A stretch of 64,000 bases of DNA from Gammaproteobacteria bacterium DTU037 (GTDB taxonomy: Bacteria; Pseudomonadota; Gammaproteobacteria; Pseudomonadales; Pseudomonadaceae). The notes beneath the pieces were generated by a model. The model was given only the letters and a program-made list of their open reading frames with translations. It did not search any database and was not told where the DNA came from. The first letter of the stretch is position 1; each line of letters starts with the position of its first letter. The stretch is taken from assembly GCA_001513025.1 (NCBI GenBank), contig LFRZ01000132.1, positions 8,585 through 72,584 of the forward strand. Direction: 5' to 3'. Of the stretch, positions 10,070 through 20,412 are shown piece after piece. Position numbers and translations under genes: made by a program.

Positions 10070-11941
10070 TTAGAAGCGCTGTATTTTTGCATCCAATTCA
10101 AGCTGCTGCATCAATGCAGCCAAATCAGCCTGACCTGAACGTGCCGCAAGAGCTTGCTGGTATTGCAGCAACTCTTCAGCCGTTAAAGCTTTAGGCGCAT
10201 CATTGACACCGGTCAAACGCAAGACGACATAATCACCAGAGGCTAAATTCAGACCTGCAAACTGCGCAGAGCCAACCTCAGGCTTAGGCATTTTAAACAA
10301 GGTTTGCAAGACTTGAGGATCAATACCGTCTTGATTACGCGTCGCCGCTTCAACAACTTGCCAATCACTTTCTTTCGCTTGCTCAATTGAGGTTTGACCC
10401 TCTTCTAAGCTGGCCAATAAAACCTCGCCTTTACTTTTTGCCTGCTCAATAGCACGTTGCGTGGTTAACTTCTGCTGAATCTGGGCACTGACCTCAGCAA
10501 ATGCAATCGGCTGTGAACGCTGATGCTCTTTAACACGCAGCACTAAGGTCGTCTCAGGGTCAAGCTCAATAATCATTGAGTTGGCGCCTTCTTCTAACAC
10601 TTCCGTGCTAAAGGCTGCGTCCAGTACTTGACGATTGGCAAATAAACCCTCAGGCGCACCGTTACGGCCAAAAGGCTCGCTGACTTTAACGCTTAGGTTC
10701 AGCTCAGTGGCTGGCTGCTGTAAATCAGCTGATTCATAGGCTAGGCCCTCAAGATCTTTAGCCGCTTCAACAAAACGTTGCTCAACTTGCTGCGCTTTTA
10801 AGTCTTGGGTTAACTTATCTTTAAGACTGGCAAAGCTGGGAATTTCAGCTTCTCTAATATCCAGCAGTTTAATCACGTGCCAGCCGTAAGCCGTCCGCAC
10901 AGGCTCAGACACTTGATCTTTATTCAGTGCAAATAAAACCTCTTCAAACTCAGGCTCATAGATGCCCGGCGCAGCAAAACCAAGGTCACCGCCTTGCTCT
11001 GCAGAACCCAAATCTGTGGATACTTGTTTCGCCACAACAGCAAAGTCTTCGCCAGCGGTTAAGCGCTCAATGGCCTGCTCTGCCTTTAATCGAGCCTGTT
11101 CATCACTGGTCTCAGCGTTCACTTCAATAAGAATATGTGCGGCGCGACGTTGTTCAGTCAGGTTGGCAATTTCGTTCTGATACAACTCGTCAAGCTCAGC
11201 TTCATCAACCACAACTTGGTCAAAAAACGCTGATTTTTCCAGTTCAATATATTCTACAACCACCTGTTCAGCCGTCATAAAGTCAGCGGCATTGTCATTG
11301 TAGTAGGTTTGCACCTCAGCACTGGTCACACTCACCGCTTGCTCATCCGGCTGAATTGTCAGCATAGAAAAATCGCGGGTTTGACGCTCTAAGCGGGCAA
11401 AAGTGTGTGCATCTTGCTCAGTGACAAAAGCACTGCCTGCAATACCTGCCTGCAATTGGCTGGTGCGCATTTCTTGCTCAATCATTTGCCTAAACTGCAA
11501 ACGGCTGTAGCCCATTTGACGAATCACTTGGTCAAAACGGTTCGCATCAAACTGGCCATCGGTCTGAAACTCAGGTGCCTGTAAGATAAATTGGTCAATC
11601 GACGCGCTTGAAAAAGCAAAGTCAGACTGATCTGCAGCTTGTAGCAAGAGCTTGCGAGAAATCAGCCCTTTAAGTGCCGACTCTGATAACAGTGCATCAT
11701 CAATCAGGTTCGTATCGAAATCTTTACCGAATTGTTGCATCAACTGACGACGTTGAAGATTTTTTGCCTCAGCTAGCTCATCGAGGGTGATTTCTTCGCC
11801 ATTGACTTTGGCCGCGTTATTACTGTTACTGGTTGAGCCTAAAATGGCGTCAAAACCCGTAAAAGCAAAAAGCACGACAATCAAGCCAATAATTGATTTA
11901 GAGATCCACCCCGTGGAGTTGTCTCGAATGTTTTGCAGCAT
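10070..11941 (-). CDS. ppiD: Periplasmic peptidyl-prolyl isomerase/chaperone PpiD
   Basis: Inner-membrane-anchored periplasmic folding factor that receives proteins emerging from the Sec translocon. One N-terminal membrane anchor (IIGLIVVLFAFTGFDAIL) is followed by a SurA-like N-terminal region, a parvulin (PpiC) domain around residues 235-350 starting AAHILIEVNAE and containing GGDLGF and AYGWHVIKL, and a long C-terminal segment. Its 623 residues match the family. It lies downstream of hupB, lon, clpX and clpP, the usual order in enterics and Pseudomonas, and may be transcribed separately because a terminator-like hairpin lies between it and hupB. Confidence 0.95.
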   Translation of the reverse strand: MLQNIRDNSTGWISKSIIGLIVVLFAFTGFDAILGSTSNSNNAAKVNGEEITLDELAEAKNLQRRQLMQQFGKDFDTNLIDDALLSESALKGLISRKLLLQAADQSDFAFSSASIDQFILQAPEFQTDGQFDANRFDQVIRQMGYSRLQFRQMIEQEMRTSQLQAGIAGSAFVTEQDAHTFARLERQTRDFSMLTIQPDEQAVSVTSAEVQTYYNDNAADFMTAEQVVVEYIELEKSAFFDQVVVDEAELDELYQNEIANLTEQRRAAHILIEVNAETSDEQARLKAEQAIERLTAGEDFAVVAKQVSTDLGSAEQGGDLGFAAPGIYEPEFEEVLFALNKDQVSEPVRTAYGWHVIKLLDIREAEIPSFASLKDKLTQDLKAQQVEQRFVEAAKDLEGLAYESADLQQPATELNLSVKVSEPFGRNGAPEGLFANRQVLDAAFSTEVLEEGANSMIIELDPETTLVLRVKEHQRSQPIAFAEVSAQIQQKLTTQRAIEQAKSKGEVLLASLEEGQTSIEQAKESDWQVVEAATRNQDGIDPQVLQTLFKMPKPEVGSAQFAGLNLASGDYVVLRLTGVNDAPKALTAEELLQYQQALAARSGQADLAALMQQLELDAKIQRF

Positions 11942-11999
11942 GCATCCCCCGGTGTCGCCATTGAAAATAGCTGTGCATTATGGGCCGGTCTAACAAAAT

Positions 12000-12025
12000 A
12001 AAGGCGCACCAAATGATGCGCCTTT
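12000..12025 (-). terminator. Probable terminator of hupB
   Basis: Inverted repeat AAAGGCGCA / TGCGCCTTT with an eight-base loop. Read on the minus strand it is followed by ATTTTGTT, so it fits a rho-independent terminator downstream of hupB. Confidence 0.7.
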
Positions 12026-12126
12026 GCATGTACTTATACGTATAACAAGTCTGCGATGTTTGATCAGCAAGAACCTCTTAACACGTACAAAGTGCACCAG
12101 TCCAAGGACTGATGCCCAACAAGCGC

Positions 12127-12399
12127 TTAGTTAACAGCGTCTTTAAGTGCTTTACCCGCTTTAAAGCCGGGAATTTTTGCTGCAGCGATCTCAATTGGGT
12201 TACCTGTTTGAGGATTGCGGCCAGTACGCGCAGCACGATCTTTAACAGAGAATGTACCAAAGCCAACTAATACGACTGATTCTCCCTCTTGAAGCGCACC
12301 TGTAATGCTTTCGATAACGGCGTCCAGTGCACGTCCAGCAACTGCTTTAGGAATATCTGCCGAAGCAGCAACTTTATCAATTAACTCTGACTTGTTCAC
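12127..12399 (-). CDS. hupB: DNA-binding protein HU-beta
   Basis: Small histone-like nucleoid protein that bends DNA as a dimer. The 90 residues start [11 protein letters not shown], contain the [11 protein letters not shown] core and the DNA-intercalating arm [14 protein letters not shown], and end with [12 protein letters not shown], all diagnostic of HU. It lies between lon and ppiD, the conserved place of hupB, with about 140 bases separating it from lon, so it probably has its own promoter. Confidence 0.97.
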   Translation of the reverse strand: MNKSELIDKVAASADIPKAVAGRALDAVIESITGALQEGESVVLVGFGTFSVKDRAARTGRNPQTGNPIEIAAAKIPGFKAGKALKDAVN

Positions 12400-12487
12400 T
12401 CGTAAGTCCCCTTAGGTTTTTCAAAAAATAATTATAAACGCAATTTCGATGCAAGCAAAACAACGCTGTTATGCAATCAAATGACAT

Positions 12488-12515
12488 CGACACCCTGCTT
12501 TAGGGCAAGGTGTCG
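12488..12515 (-). terminator. Hairpin downstream of lon, possible terminator
   Basis: Inverted repeat CGACACC / GGTGTCG with a partly self-complementary interior (CCCT...AGGG) lies just past the lon stop. The minus-strand continuation ATGTCATTTG is only weakly T-rich, so terminator function is uncertain. Confidence 0.4.
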
Positions 12516-12538
12516 AAAGCCTGTCAACGGCAACTGCA

Positions 12539-14941
12539 TTAATGCGTGCTGAGGCGATCATTCACCTCAACATCGCGCGACTCATCCTTTATCAATAATG
12601 TGGATGTCACATCAGGCAAAGGCTCAGGCATGTATTGCAACGCAATTTGCAGTACCTCGTCAATCCATTTCACTGGCTTGATGTCTAAATCGGCCTTTAT
12701 ATTATCTGGAATTTCCTTCAAGTCACGTACATTCTCTTCAGGAATGATAACGGTTTTGATTCCGCCACGATGGGCGGCCAGTAATTTCTCTTTTAAACCA
12801 CCAATGGCCAGCACTTGTCCACGCAAGGTAATTTCACCGGTCATGGCCACATCAGCCCGCACGGGGATCTTAGTTAAGGCTGAGACCAAGGCCGTACACA
12901 TGCCCACACCGGCGCTAGGACCGTCTTTAGGAGTCGCCCCCTCTGGCATATGCAAATGCACGTCGCTCTTCTCATAGAAGTCTACAGGGATGCCTAGACG
13001 CTGTGCACGACTGCGCACCACGGTTAATGCGGCAGTCATTGACTCAACCATCACATCACCCAGCGAGCCGGTTTTAATTAACTGACCTTTGCCTGGAATC
13101 ACTGCGGATTCGATGGTCAATAGCACACCCCCCACTTGTGTCCAAGCCAAACCTGTTACTTGACCAATTTGATCTTCCGACTCGGCTAAACCGTAGGTGT
13201 ATTTCTGCACACCTAAATAATGCTCTAAATCGTCTGCAGTGACCGTAACATTGATTTTTTTCTGCGTACTTTGCTCTTTCACCACTTTACGGCACACTTT
13301 AGCAATCTGCCGCTCTAAACCACGTACACCAGCTTCACTGGTATACAAGCGAGCAATATTGAGTAGTGCATCGGACTCAAACGCCAACTCAGTCTCTTTT
13401 AGACCATTGGCTTTAAGCTGCTTACTGACTAAATATTTTTTCGCAATATTGAGCTTTTCATCTTCGGTGTAACCGGGCAGACGAATAATCTCCATACGGT
13501 CCAGTAAAGGGCCTGGAATATTCATTGAGTTGGCAGTACAGACAAACATCACATCAGATAAGTCGTAATCCACTTCAAGGTAGTGGTCGTTAAAGTTGTG
13601 ATTTTGCTCAGGGTCCAGTACTTCTAATAACGCAGACGCCGGATCGCCACGCATATCTGTGCCCATTTTGTCGATTTCATCGAGCAAGAATAATGGGTTA
13701 CGCACACCAACCTTACTCATGCGTTGAATAATACGACCGGGCATCGCACCAATATAAGTACGGCGATGACCACGAATCTCAGCCTCATCACGCACACCAC
13801 CTAAGGCCATGCGAATGTATTTGCGGTTGACTGAACGCGCAATCGACTCAGCCAATGAGGTTTTACCCACACCTGGCGGGCCAACCAAGCACAGAATCGG
13901 ACCTTTAAGTTTTTTCACCCGCTTTTGCACCGCGAGGTACTCCAGAATACGCTCTTTGACTTCTTCAAGGCCAAAATGGTCAGCATCCAAAATCTCTTCA
14001 GCGCGCAGCAAATCGTTACGCACTTTGCTTTTAGCGGTCCATGGCGTGCTAATCAGCCAATCAATATAGGTGCGCACCACGGTCGCTTCGGCTGACATGG
14101 GCGACATTTGTTGAAGTTTTTTCAGCTCAGCAGTGGCTTTAGCTAACGCCTCTTCGGTCATGCCGGCTTCATCAATGCGTTTTTTTAACGCATCCATTTC
14201 GTTATGACCGTCTTCGCCTTCGCCCAGCTCTTTTTGAATGGCTTTCATTTGCTCATTCAAATAGTACTCACGCTGACTGCGTTCCATTTGTTTTTTAACT
14301 CGACCGCGAATACGTTTTTCAACACTAAGCAGTTCAAGTTCAGTGTCCAGCACACCCAACAGCAACTCAACCCGCTCGGCAATAGCACTGCAGCTTAGGA
14401 TTGATTGCTTTTGCTCCAGCTTAAGGGTCATCTGCGCCGCAATAGAGTCAACTAAACGACCGACATCTTCAATTTCACTTAACGTTGCTAACGCTTCTGC
14501 AGGCACTTTTTTACTTTGCTGCACAAACGACTCAAACTGCTCAAATAAAGCATGACGCAGCGCATCGTTTTCAGTGCCACTGATCGCTTCTTGCTCATCG
14601 AGCTGAACCTCTGCACTGAGGTAGTCAGCATCAGCATCCGTCAGTGTTTTAAGGATGGCACCACGCGGACCACCTTCGGCCAGCACTTTAACGGTACCGT
14701 CAGGCAGCTTGAGCAGCTGCAGAATCGTTGCCACAGTGCCCACCTGATAGAGGGCATCAATATCTGGATCATTGTCGGCAGGGCTGCGCTGGGCGATCAA
14801 CAAGATTTTTTTGTCGCCCTGCATTGCCGCTTCAAGCGCAGCAATGGATTTCTCGCGCCCTACAAATAGGGGGATGACCATATGCGGGTACACTACAACA
14901 TCACGCAATGGCAATAATGGCAATTCGATGATTGTCTTCAT
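12539..14941 (-). CDS. lon: ATP-dependent protease La (Lon)
   Basis: Cytoplasmic AAA+ serine protease that degrades misfolded and regulatory proteins. Domains in order: N-terminal LON substrate domain beginning ELPLLPLRDVVVYPHMVIPL, AAA+ module with Walker A GPPGVGKTSL and Walker B FLLDEIDK, and the C-terminal protease domain with catalytic Ser676 in DGPSAGVG and Lys719 in KEKLLAA, spaced 43 residues as in E. coli Lon. Its 800 residues are typical. GAGAGAAGA directly precedes the ATG. It follows clpX on the same strand with a terminator between them, so it likely has its own, perhaps heat-inducible, promoter; no sigma-32 site was identified with confidence. Confidence 0.97.
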   Translation of the reverse strand: MKTIIELPLLPLRDVVVYPHMVIPLFVGREKSIAALEAAMQGDKKILLIAQRSPADNDPDIDALYQVGTVATILQLLKLPDGTVKVLAEGGPRGAILKTLTDADADYLSAEVQLDEQEAISGTENDALRHALFEQFESFVQQSKKVPAEALATLSEIEDVGRLVDSIAAQMTLKLEQKQSILSCSAIAERVELLLGVLDTELELLSVEKRIRGRVKKQMERSQREYYLNEQMKAIQKELGEGEDGHNEMDALKKRIDEAGMTEEALAKATAELKKLQQMSPMSAEATVVRTYIDWLISTPWTAKSKVRNDLLRAEEILDADHFGLEEVKERILEYLAVQKRVKKLKGPILCLVGPPGVGKTSLAESIARSVNRKYIRMALGGVRDEAEIRGHRRTYIGAMPGRIIQRMSKVGVRNPLFLLDEIDKMGTDMRGDPASALLEVLDPEQNHNFNDHYLEVDYDLSDVMFVCTANSMNIPGPLLDRMEIIRLPGYTEDEKLNIAKKYLVSKQLKANGLKETELAFESDALLNIARLYTSEAGVRGLERQIAKVCRKVVKEQSTQKKINVTVTADDLEHYLGVQKYTYGLAESEDQIGQVTGLAWTQVGGVLLTIESAVIPGKGQLIKTGSLGDVMVESMTAALTVVRSRAQRLGIPVDFYEKSDVHLHMPEGATPKDGPSAGVGMCTALVSALTKIPVRADVAMTGEITLRGQVLAIGGLKEKLLAAHRGGIKTVIIPEENVRDLKEIPDNIKADLDIKPVKWIDEVLQIALQYMPEPLPDVTSTLLIKDESRDVEVNDRLSTH

Positions 14942-15046
14942 TCTTCTCTCTCACATGCGGCACGCAGGCCGTAAAATAATGGCTAAGCCTGTGATCAAAG
15001 ATGGGGATGTGTCACATCAATTACAAGGTGGGCGCTATAAAATAAC

Positions 15047-15064
15047 AAAAGGGCCCGAAGGCCC
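15047..15064 (-). terminator. Rho-independent terminator of clpX
   Basis: On the minus strand the hairpin GGGCC-TTCG-GGCCC with a stable UUCG-type loop is followed by TTTTGTTATTTT, just beyond the clpX stop. Confidence 0.85.
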
Positions 15065-15086
15065 TCTGCTCAACAAAGACACAAAC

Positions 15087-16370
15087 TTAAGCGTCAGGCG
15101 CTGCTTTTTTCTCTGTCTTTTCTTGCGCCGCATAAATCAGCAACGGCTTAGATGTTCCTGCAATCACATTCTCATCAATCACAACTTTAGTGACATCAGG
15201 TTCTGACGGGATATCGTACATGGTATCCAGTAGCACCCCTTCCAGAATTGAGCGCAGACCACGGGCACCTGTTTTACGTAACAAGGCACGCTTTGCCACA
15301 GCATTAAGCGCATCTGTACGGAACTCCAGCTCAACCCCTTCCATATCGAATAACTTGCCGTACTGCTTAGTCAGCGCGTTTTTCGGTTCGGTTAGGATTT
15401 GTACCAGTGCCGCTTCATCCAACTCTTCCAATGTTGCAATCACCGGTAAGCGACCAACAAACTCTGGAATCAAGCCAAACTTAACCAGATCATCCGGCTC
15501 AACGTCACGTAACGCCTCACCAATTTTCTTCTCTTGCTCTTTGCTGCGCACTTCAGCAGAAAAACCAATTCCGCCTTTGGTTGAGCGGTTTTGAATCACT
15601 TTCTCTAAACCGGAAAATGCACCACCACAGATAAACAGAATATTTTTCGTATCCACCTGCAAAAACTCTTGCTGTGGATGCTTACGTCCACCTTGCGGAG
15701 GAATTGAAGCCACAGTGCCTTCAATCAGCTTAAGCAATGCTTGCTGCACGCCTTCACCGGAGACATCACGGGTAATCGATGGATTATCCGACTTACGGGT
15801 AATCTTATCGATCTCATCAATGTAAACGATGCCCATCTCTGCTTTTTCAACATCGTAATCACATTTCTGCAACAACTTCTGGATGATATTTTCAACATCC
15901 TCACCCACATAACCGGCTTCAGTCAGAGTGGTTGCATCAGCAATGGTGAAAGGTACATTGAGCAAGCGCGCTAATGTTTCGGCCAGTAAAGTTTTACCTG
16001 ATCCAGTTGGACCAATCAGCAAAATATTACTTTTACCTAATTCAATACCGTCTTTTTTATTAGTGTTGTTTAAGCGCTTGTAGTGGTTATACACCGCTAC
16101 AGCTAACACTTTTTTCGCACGTTCTTGGCCAATCACATACTGGTCAAGAATGCCGCTGATTTCCTTTGGAGAAGGCAGTTTATGTGCTGCGCTGTCAGCC
16201 TCTGCTTCTTGCACTTCCTCACGGATAATGTCATTACACAGATCAACGCACTCATCACAAATAAAAACCGAGGGACCAGCAATTAGCTTGCGCACTTCAT
16301 GTTGGCTTTTGCCACAGAAGGAACAATACAGTAATTTGCCTTTGTCCTCGCCACTAAGCGTATCAGTCAT
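15087..16370 (-). CDS. clpX: ATP-dependent Clp protease ATP-binding subunit ClpX
   Basis: Unfoldase that recognises tagged substrates and feeds them to ClpP. The N-terminal zinc-binding domain has CSFC and CDECVDLC, followed by an AAA+ domain with Walker [13 protein letters not shown], Walker [10 protein letters not shown], the IGF loop motif GGIGFSAEV that docks ClpP, and sensor residues near GARGLR. The 427 residues match the family. It follows clpP on the same strand after about 100 bases, the universal clpP-clpX order. Confidence 0.97.
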   Translation of the reverse strand: MTDTLSGEDKGKLLYCSFCGKSQHEVRKLIAGPSVFICDECVDLCNDIIREEVQEAEADSAAHKLPSPKEISGILDQYVIGQERAKKVLAVAVYNHYKRLNNTNKKDGIELGKSNILLIGPTGSGKTLLAETLARLLNVPFTIADATTLTEAGYVGEDVENIIQKLLQKCDYDVEKAEMGIVYIDEIDKITRKSDNPSITRDVSGEGVQQALLKLIEGTVASIPPQGGRKHPQQEFLQVDTKNILFICGGAFSGLEKVIQNRSTKGGIGFSAEVRSKEQEKKIGEALRDVEPDDLVKFGLIPEFVGRLPVIATLEELDEAALVQILTEPKNALTKQYGKLFDMEGVELEFRTDALNAVAKRALLRKTGARGLRSILEGVLLDTMYDIPSEPDVTKVVIDENVIAGTSKPLLIYAAQEKTEKKAAPDA

Positions 16371-16476
16371 TCGTTCTTTCCAGTTTGGTAGGCTATGAAC
16401 ACAAGATGAGGCCTTCAGTCGGCCTTTTCAACCCCATACACCCACATAAAACATATACAGCATTACTTAACATTGA

Positions 16477-17118
16477 TTAAACAGGCATGTCACGCTTTGT
16501 CGCCACATGATCAATCAAGCCGTATTTAACTGCTTCGTCGCCGCTCATAAAGTTATCGCGGTCGGTATCTTTGGCAATCACATCCATCGGTTGACCGGTA
16601 TGATCAGCCAGAATTTGGTTTAAGCGATCACGAATGGTTAAAATTTCGCGCGCATGGATTTCAAAATCTGACGCTTGACCTTGGAACCCGCCCAACGGCT
16701 GGTGAATCATCATGCGTGAATGCGGTAAGCAATAACGTTTGCCCGCAGCACCACCGGCTAATAACAGCGCACCCATACTGGCGGCTTGACCAATACACAT
16801 GGTCGATACATCTGGCTTGATAAATTGCATCGTATCGTAAATCGACATACCGGCAGTGACTGAACCGCCTGGTGAGTTGATATACAAATGAATATCTTTA
16901 TCAGGATTTTCTGCTTCTAAGAACAATAATTGCGCCACCACAAGGTTCGCCATATAGTCTTCGACAGGTCCGACCAAGAAAATAATGCGCTCTTTGAGTA
17001 GACGCGAATAAATATCATAGGCGCGCTCACCACGTGCTGACTGCTCAACTACCATCGGCACTAAACCGCCAGCAGCTTGGATATCGTGTGGATTTTGCAT
17101 AAACATAGTGTCTGACAT
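16477..17118 (-). CDS. clpP: ATP-dependent Clp protease proteolytic subunit ClpP
   Basis: Tetradecameric serine peptidase chamber. The catalytic triad is visible as Ser114 ([10 protein letters not shown]), His139 (MMIHQPLGG) and Asp188 (DTDRDNF), with the same spacing as the E. coli triad. The frame stays open upstream to a TTG at 17166 with ATGs at 17154 and 17148, but ATG 17118 has GGGAG upstream and gives 213 residues beginning [12 protein letters not shown], the length I recall for Pseudomonas ClpP. The leader contains a strong hairpin between tig and clpP. Confidence 0.95.
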   Translation of the reverse strand: MSDTMFMQNPHDIQAAGGLVPMVVEQSARGERAYDIYSRLLKERIIFLVGPVEDYMANLVVAQLLFLEAENPDKDIHLYINSPGGSVTAGMSIYDTMQFIKPDVSTMCIGQAASMGALLLAGGAAGKRYCLPHSRMMIHQPLGGFQGQASDFEIHAREILTIRDRLNQILADHTGQPMDVIAKDTDRDNFMSGDEAVKYGLIDHVATKRDMPV

Positions 17119-17161
17119 ATCTGCCGTAGCTCCCAAATTATTGGTCATCGTCATAAAGACA

Positions 17162-17189
17162 CACAAGCCAGCCCTAGGGCTGGCTTGTG
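17162..17189 (-). terminator. Perfect hairpin between tig and clpP
   Basis: Thirteen-base perfect arms CACAAGCCAGCCC / GGGCTGGCTTGTG around a two-base centre. Read on the minus strand it lies after tig and is followed by TCTTTATG, a weak T tract. It may terminate or attenuate tig transcription, or protect the clpP transcript start. Confidence 0.6.
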
Positions 17190-17238
17190 AATTAATAGGC
17201 GATTAACCCATTAATATTTAGCGTTTTGCACAGTAAAA

Positions 17239-18570
17239 TTACTCAGCGTCAGCTTCTGCTTCAGCAACTTCAGGCGCTGCCGCAGGTTTCACTGCTTCTT
17301 CATAGCTAACATTAGAGTCAGTTACTTTTGCTTTGCCTAAAACAGTATCTACAACTTGCTCTTCAAGCACAACCGCACGTACATCTTCTAATTGCTGTTG
17401 GTTTTTGTAGTACCACTCAATCACTTGCTGTGGCTCTTGGTAAGCAGCGGCCATTTCTTCAATGGTGCTACGTACGCTTTCGTCATCAGCCTTGATGTCA
17501 AACTGCTTCACCATTTGCGCAACGATTAAACCTAAAGCAACGCGACGCTTAGCTTGTTCAGTGAACAGCTCTGCGGGCAGTTGCTCAGGTTTAACATTGC
17601 CACCAAACTGCTGTACAGCTTGGACGCGCAAACGATCCACTTCGCTAGAAATCAATGCCGCTGGCACTTCGATCGTGTTCGCTGCTAATAAACCGTCCAT
17701 CACTTGGCTTTTTACTTTGCCTTTGATGGCTTGGTTCAGCTCACGATCCATGTTCTTTTTAACTTCAGCTCGGAAGCCTTCTAAGCCGCCTTCAGTGTTG
17801 CCGAACATAGCGAAGAATTCTTCGTTCAATTCTGGCAACTCTGGACCTTCAACCTTGTTCACAATCACAGTGAACTCAGCTGTTTTACCAGCCAGGTCAA
17901 GGTTTTGGTAATCTTCTGGGAAGGTTGGCGTGATGACTTTAGTGTCGCCCGCTTTGCAGCCGACTAAAGCCTCTTCAAAGCCTGGAATCATACGGCCTGA
18001 ACCTAATACCAAAGGTACGTTGTCCGCAGTACCGCCAGCGAAAACCTCACCATCGATGCTACCTACAAAGCTAACAGTGACTTGGTCGTCATTCGCAGCA
18101 GCACGCTCTACATCAACAAAGCTGGTGTTTTGCTTACGCAAAATATCCAGCATATTGTCGATATCAGACTCAGCCACTTCAGCGCTCTGACGCTCAACTT
18201 CAATGCTGTCTAAACCTTGCACTTCAAATTCTGGAAACACTTCAAATGTAGCAATGTATTCAAGCGCTTTGTCTTTTTCAAAGACTTGCGGCTCAATCGC
18301 AGGCTGACCGACTGGATTAAGTTTTTCAGCAACAACAGCTTCATAAAAAGTAGCTTGGATCAGATCACCTAATACTTCTTGGCGCGCATCAGCTTCATAA
18401 CGCTGACGAATAATGCTCATTGGCACTTTACCTGGACGAAAGCCAGATACTTTAGCGCGCTTAGCGGTTTGCTGAAGACGCTTAGTCACTTCACTTTCAA
18501 TACGCTCAGCTGGAACGCTAATGGTCATTTTGCGCTCAAGGGCGGAAGTGCTTTCTACGGAAACTTGCAT
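17239..18570 (-). CDS. tig: Trigger factor, ribosome-associated chaperone and prolyl isomerase
   Basis: Binds the ribosome exit tunnel and shields nascent chains. The N-terminal ribosome-binding domain has the signature [12 protein letters not shown] about residues 43-54, the FKBP-type domain lies about 150-245 ([19 protein letters not shown]), and the long C-terminal chaperone domain ends in an acidic/alanine-rich tail. Length 443 residues. The upstream position relative to clpP and clpX is conserved. A long imperfect inverted repeat lies just upstream of the start. Confidence 0.96.
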   Translation of the reverse strand: MQVSVESTSALERKMTISVPAERIESEVTKRLQQTAKRAKVSGFRPGKVPMSIIRQRYEADARQEVLGDLIQATFYEAVVAEKLNPVGQPAIEPQVFEKDKALEYIATFEVFPEFEVQGLDSIEVERQSAEVAESDIDNMLDILRKQNTSFVDVERAAANDDQVTVSFVGSIDGEVFAGGTADNVPLVLGSGRMIPGFEEALVGCKAGDTKVITPTFPEDYQNLDLAGKTAEFTVIVNKVEGPELPELNEEFFAMFGNTEGGLEGFRAEVKKNMDRELNQAIKGKVKSQVMDGLLAANTIEVPAALISSEVDRLRVQAVQQFGGNVKPEQLPAELFTEQAKRRVALGLIVAQMVKQFDIKADDESVRSTIEEMAAAYQEPQQVIEWYYKNQQQLEDVRAVVLEEQVVDTVLGKAKVTDSNVSYEEAVKPAAAPEVAEAEADAE

Positions 18571-18608
18571 GGTTATTCCTCGTTGAATAGACGTGGCCAG
18601 ACATTACC

Positions 18609-18644
18609 GACCCTAGAATCAAGGGCATGCATTCTAGAGGGGTC
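18609..18644. repeat. Imperfect long inverted repeat upstream of tig
   Basis: GACCC-TAGAAT and ATTCTA-GAG-GGGTC form nested arms around an eleven-base centre in the gap between the phospholipase D-like gene and tig. No T tract follows on the minus strand, so I do not call a terminator; it could be a leader hairpin or operator for tig. Confidence 0.4.
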
Positions 18645-18685
18645 GAACAGAAATATCCATTCAATCCGGCAGAGAATTTGCGCTA

Positions 18686-20239
18686 TTACAATAATCCTTC
18701 AATTGGCAGCCATGAAATCAGTCGCACCGAGACCCTACGCCAGACACTGGTATTGGGTTCTGAGGTGTGGGTCTGCACGACTTTGTCACCTTGTTCGACC
18801 CAGTAAATGCGCCCAGCTTGGTTTAATTTGACCTGATAAGCATGTGCGGGTATTTCATCATAAAACGCTTGATTAATACGCTGGGCTAGACGTGGACTGT
18901 CAATCACAAAGCCCAACTCAGTGTTTAAATTCGCCGATCGCGGGTCAAAATTAAAGGAACCGACAAAAACATGCTGACGATCAACGGAGAAGGTTTTTGC
19001 ATGCAAACTGGAACCGGAACTGCCTAAAAAACGCTTTTTACGCTTCAAGGGTTTGGTTTGTGTCGGATGGCGCTGCATCTCATACAAGATCACGCCCGAC
19101 TTCAGTAAGGCCTTACGGCGCTTAGCATAGCCCGCATGCACCGGAATAACGTCCGTCGCCGCCAGTGAATTGGTCAACACTTTAACTTCCACCCCTTTGC
19201 GCACCAACCAAGCAAAGGCTTCAACGCCAGCCTGGGTTGGGACAAAATAGGGTGAAATCAGCTCAACATCGACATTAGGGTCGCCAATAATATCTTGAAA
19301 CTGCTGAATCAAGAGAGATTCTTTCTCAGCCAGGCCCAAGCCTTTGCGTGGATCATCGCTGACCATACGCACTTTAAGCCACTCAAAATCAATATTGCGC
19401 TGCTCAATCTGCTGCATAAAAGCCGACTCACGTAGCGACTCAACGTACTGCTGGGCGTCGGCACTGGCCGCAATCTGTGCCGACAGCTGACGCAACTCAT
19501 GCAAGTCCATGGCGTTTTTGCTAGACACAATACGTTGCAGCGGATACGACGATCCACTGTGCCAATATTTATCAAAATCATCCGAGACCTCTTGCACCGC
19601 GGCCCCAGCACTGAGAATATCTAAATCAGCGAACAAAACGTCATCCGTGGCGCCAAAATACTCATCACCAATATTGCGCCCACCAATAATAGTCAATGAA
19701 TTATCGGCGGTGAATGATTTGTTATGCATGCGCCGATTGAGCCGAGAAAAATCAGTCAGAAAACCCCACCAGCGCGGCTTGCGCAGCATAAAGGGGTTAA
19801 ACAACCGCACTTCAATATTGGCATGCCCATTAAGGCCTAATAAAATAGGATCAGAGCCGTTGGTATTATTATCATCCAGCAATAAACGTACCCGCACACC
19901 ACGATCAGCCGCTTCGTGCAAGGCTTCAAAGAGCATGGTACCGGTCATATCTTGGCGCCAAATATAATACTGCACGTCTAGACTGCGCTGGGCATACTTA
20001 GCCAGCATCATCCGCGCAGCAAAGGCTTCATCCGCTTCAATCAGCGGGAAAATACCACTTTTATCCGCGCCATGACGCTGTTCCAGCGGCGCCATCGCCT
20101 GAGCAAAATAGCTGTCGGCTACCTGCTGCTTGGAGTACGCGGTAGATTGCGTTCGCCCATCTAAGCTCGGCAGGCCTTGGCATCCACTCATAAAAAAGCT
20201 CAAGCACAGCAATCCCCAGCGAATAACATTACTGCTCAT
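18686..20239 (-). CDS. Phospholipase D-fold lipoprotein (cardiolipin synthase-like)
   Basis: A lipoprotein signal (ILWGL-type hydrophobic stretch ending MSGC) places it at the envelope. Two HKD motifs characterise the superfamily: HNKSFTAD followed by NSLTIIGGRNIGDEYFG, and HAKTFSVD followed by QHVFVGSFNFDPRS. The family includes cardiolipin synthase C and phospholipases; substrate cannot be assigned. ATG 20239 is preferred over an upstream GTG at 20275 because it opens directly into the lipoprotein signal, though neither has a good ribosome binding site. It is about 517 residues, divergent from hemN, and lies upstream of tig. Confidence 0.85.
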   Translation of the reverse strand: MSSNVIRWGLLCLSFFMSGCQGLPSLDGRTQSTAYSKQQVADSYFAQAMAPLEQRHGADKSGIFPLIEADEAFAARMMLAKYAQRSLDVQYYIWRQDMTGTMLFEALHEAADRGVRVRLLLDDNNTNGSDPILLGLNGHANIEVRLFNPFMLRKPRWWGFLTDFSRLNRRMHNKSFTADNSLTIIGGRNIGDEYFGATDDVLFADLDILSAGAAVQEVSDDFDKYWHSGSSYPLQRIVSSKNAMDLHELRQLSAQIAASADAQQYVESLRESAFMQQIEQRNIDFEWLKVRMVSDDPRKGLGLAEKESLLIQQFQDIIGDPNVDVELISPYFVPTQAGVEAFAWLVRKGVEVKVLTNSLAATDVIPVHAGYAKRRKALLKSGVILYEMQRHPTQTKPLKRKKRFLGSSGSSLHAKTFSVDRQHVFVGSFNFDPRSANLNTELGFVIDSPRLAQRINQAFYDEIPAHAYQVKLNQAGRIYWVEQGDKVVQTHTSEPNTSVWRRVSVRLISWLPIEGLL

Positions 20240-20286
20240 AGTCTGTCTACTAGGTCGGTTTGGTTTATCTAACACGGCGAAAGAAA

Positions 20287-20300
20287 TTGCCCTAAATCAA
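20287..20300 (+). promoter_or_regulatory. Putative ANR/FNR box upstream of hemN
   Basis: TTGCCCTAAATCAA matches the FNR/ANR consensus TTGAT-N4-ATCAA with a perfect right half and three of five bases in the left half. It lies about 115 bases upstream of hemN, a known ANR-regulated gene in Pseudomonas aeruginosa. Promoter elements downstream of it are not clear. Confidence 0.5.
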
Positions 20301-20362
20301 GATCTTGCAGGTCTTTTACCGCAATGCGGCGCACTTAATGTAGTCTAGCCCTATTCAATAAT

Positions 20363-20379
20363 GATCAGCAAAGCTGATC
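20363..20379. repeat. Perfect inverted repeat in the hemN leader
   Basis: GATCAGC-AAA-GCTGATC, seven-base perfect arms, about 34 bases before the hemN start. It could be a leader hairpin or an operator; no T tract follows. Confidence 0.5.
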
Positions 20380-20412
20380 CTCAAATCCGTTTTTATAATA
20401 GGGGTCTGGCCA

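Noticed and set aside
12546-12977. 143-residue plus-strand ORF within lon
   Set aside because: Antisense shadow of lon; no domain or ribosome binding site.
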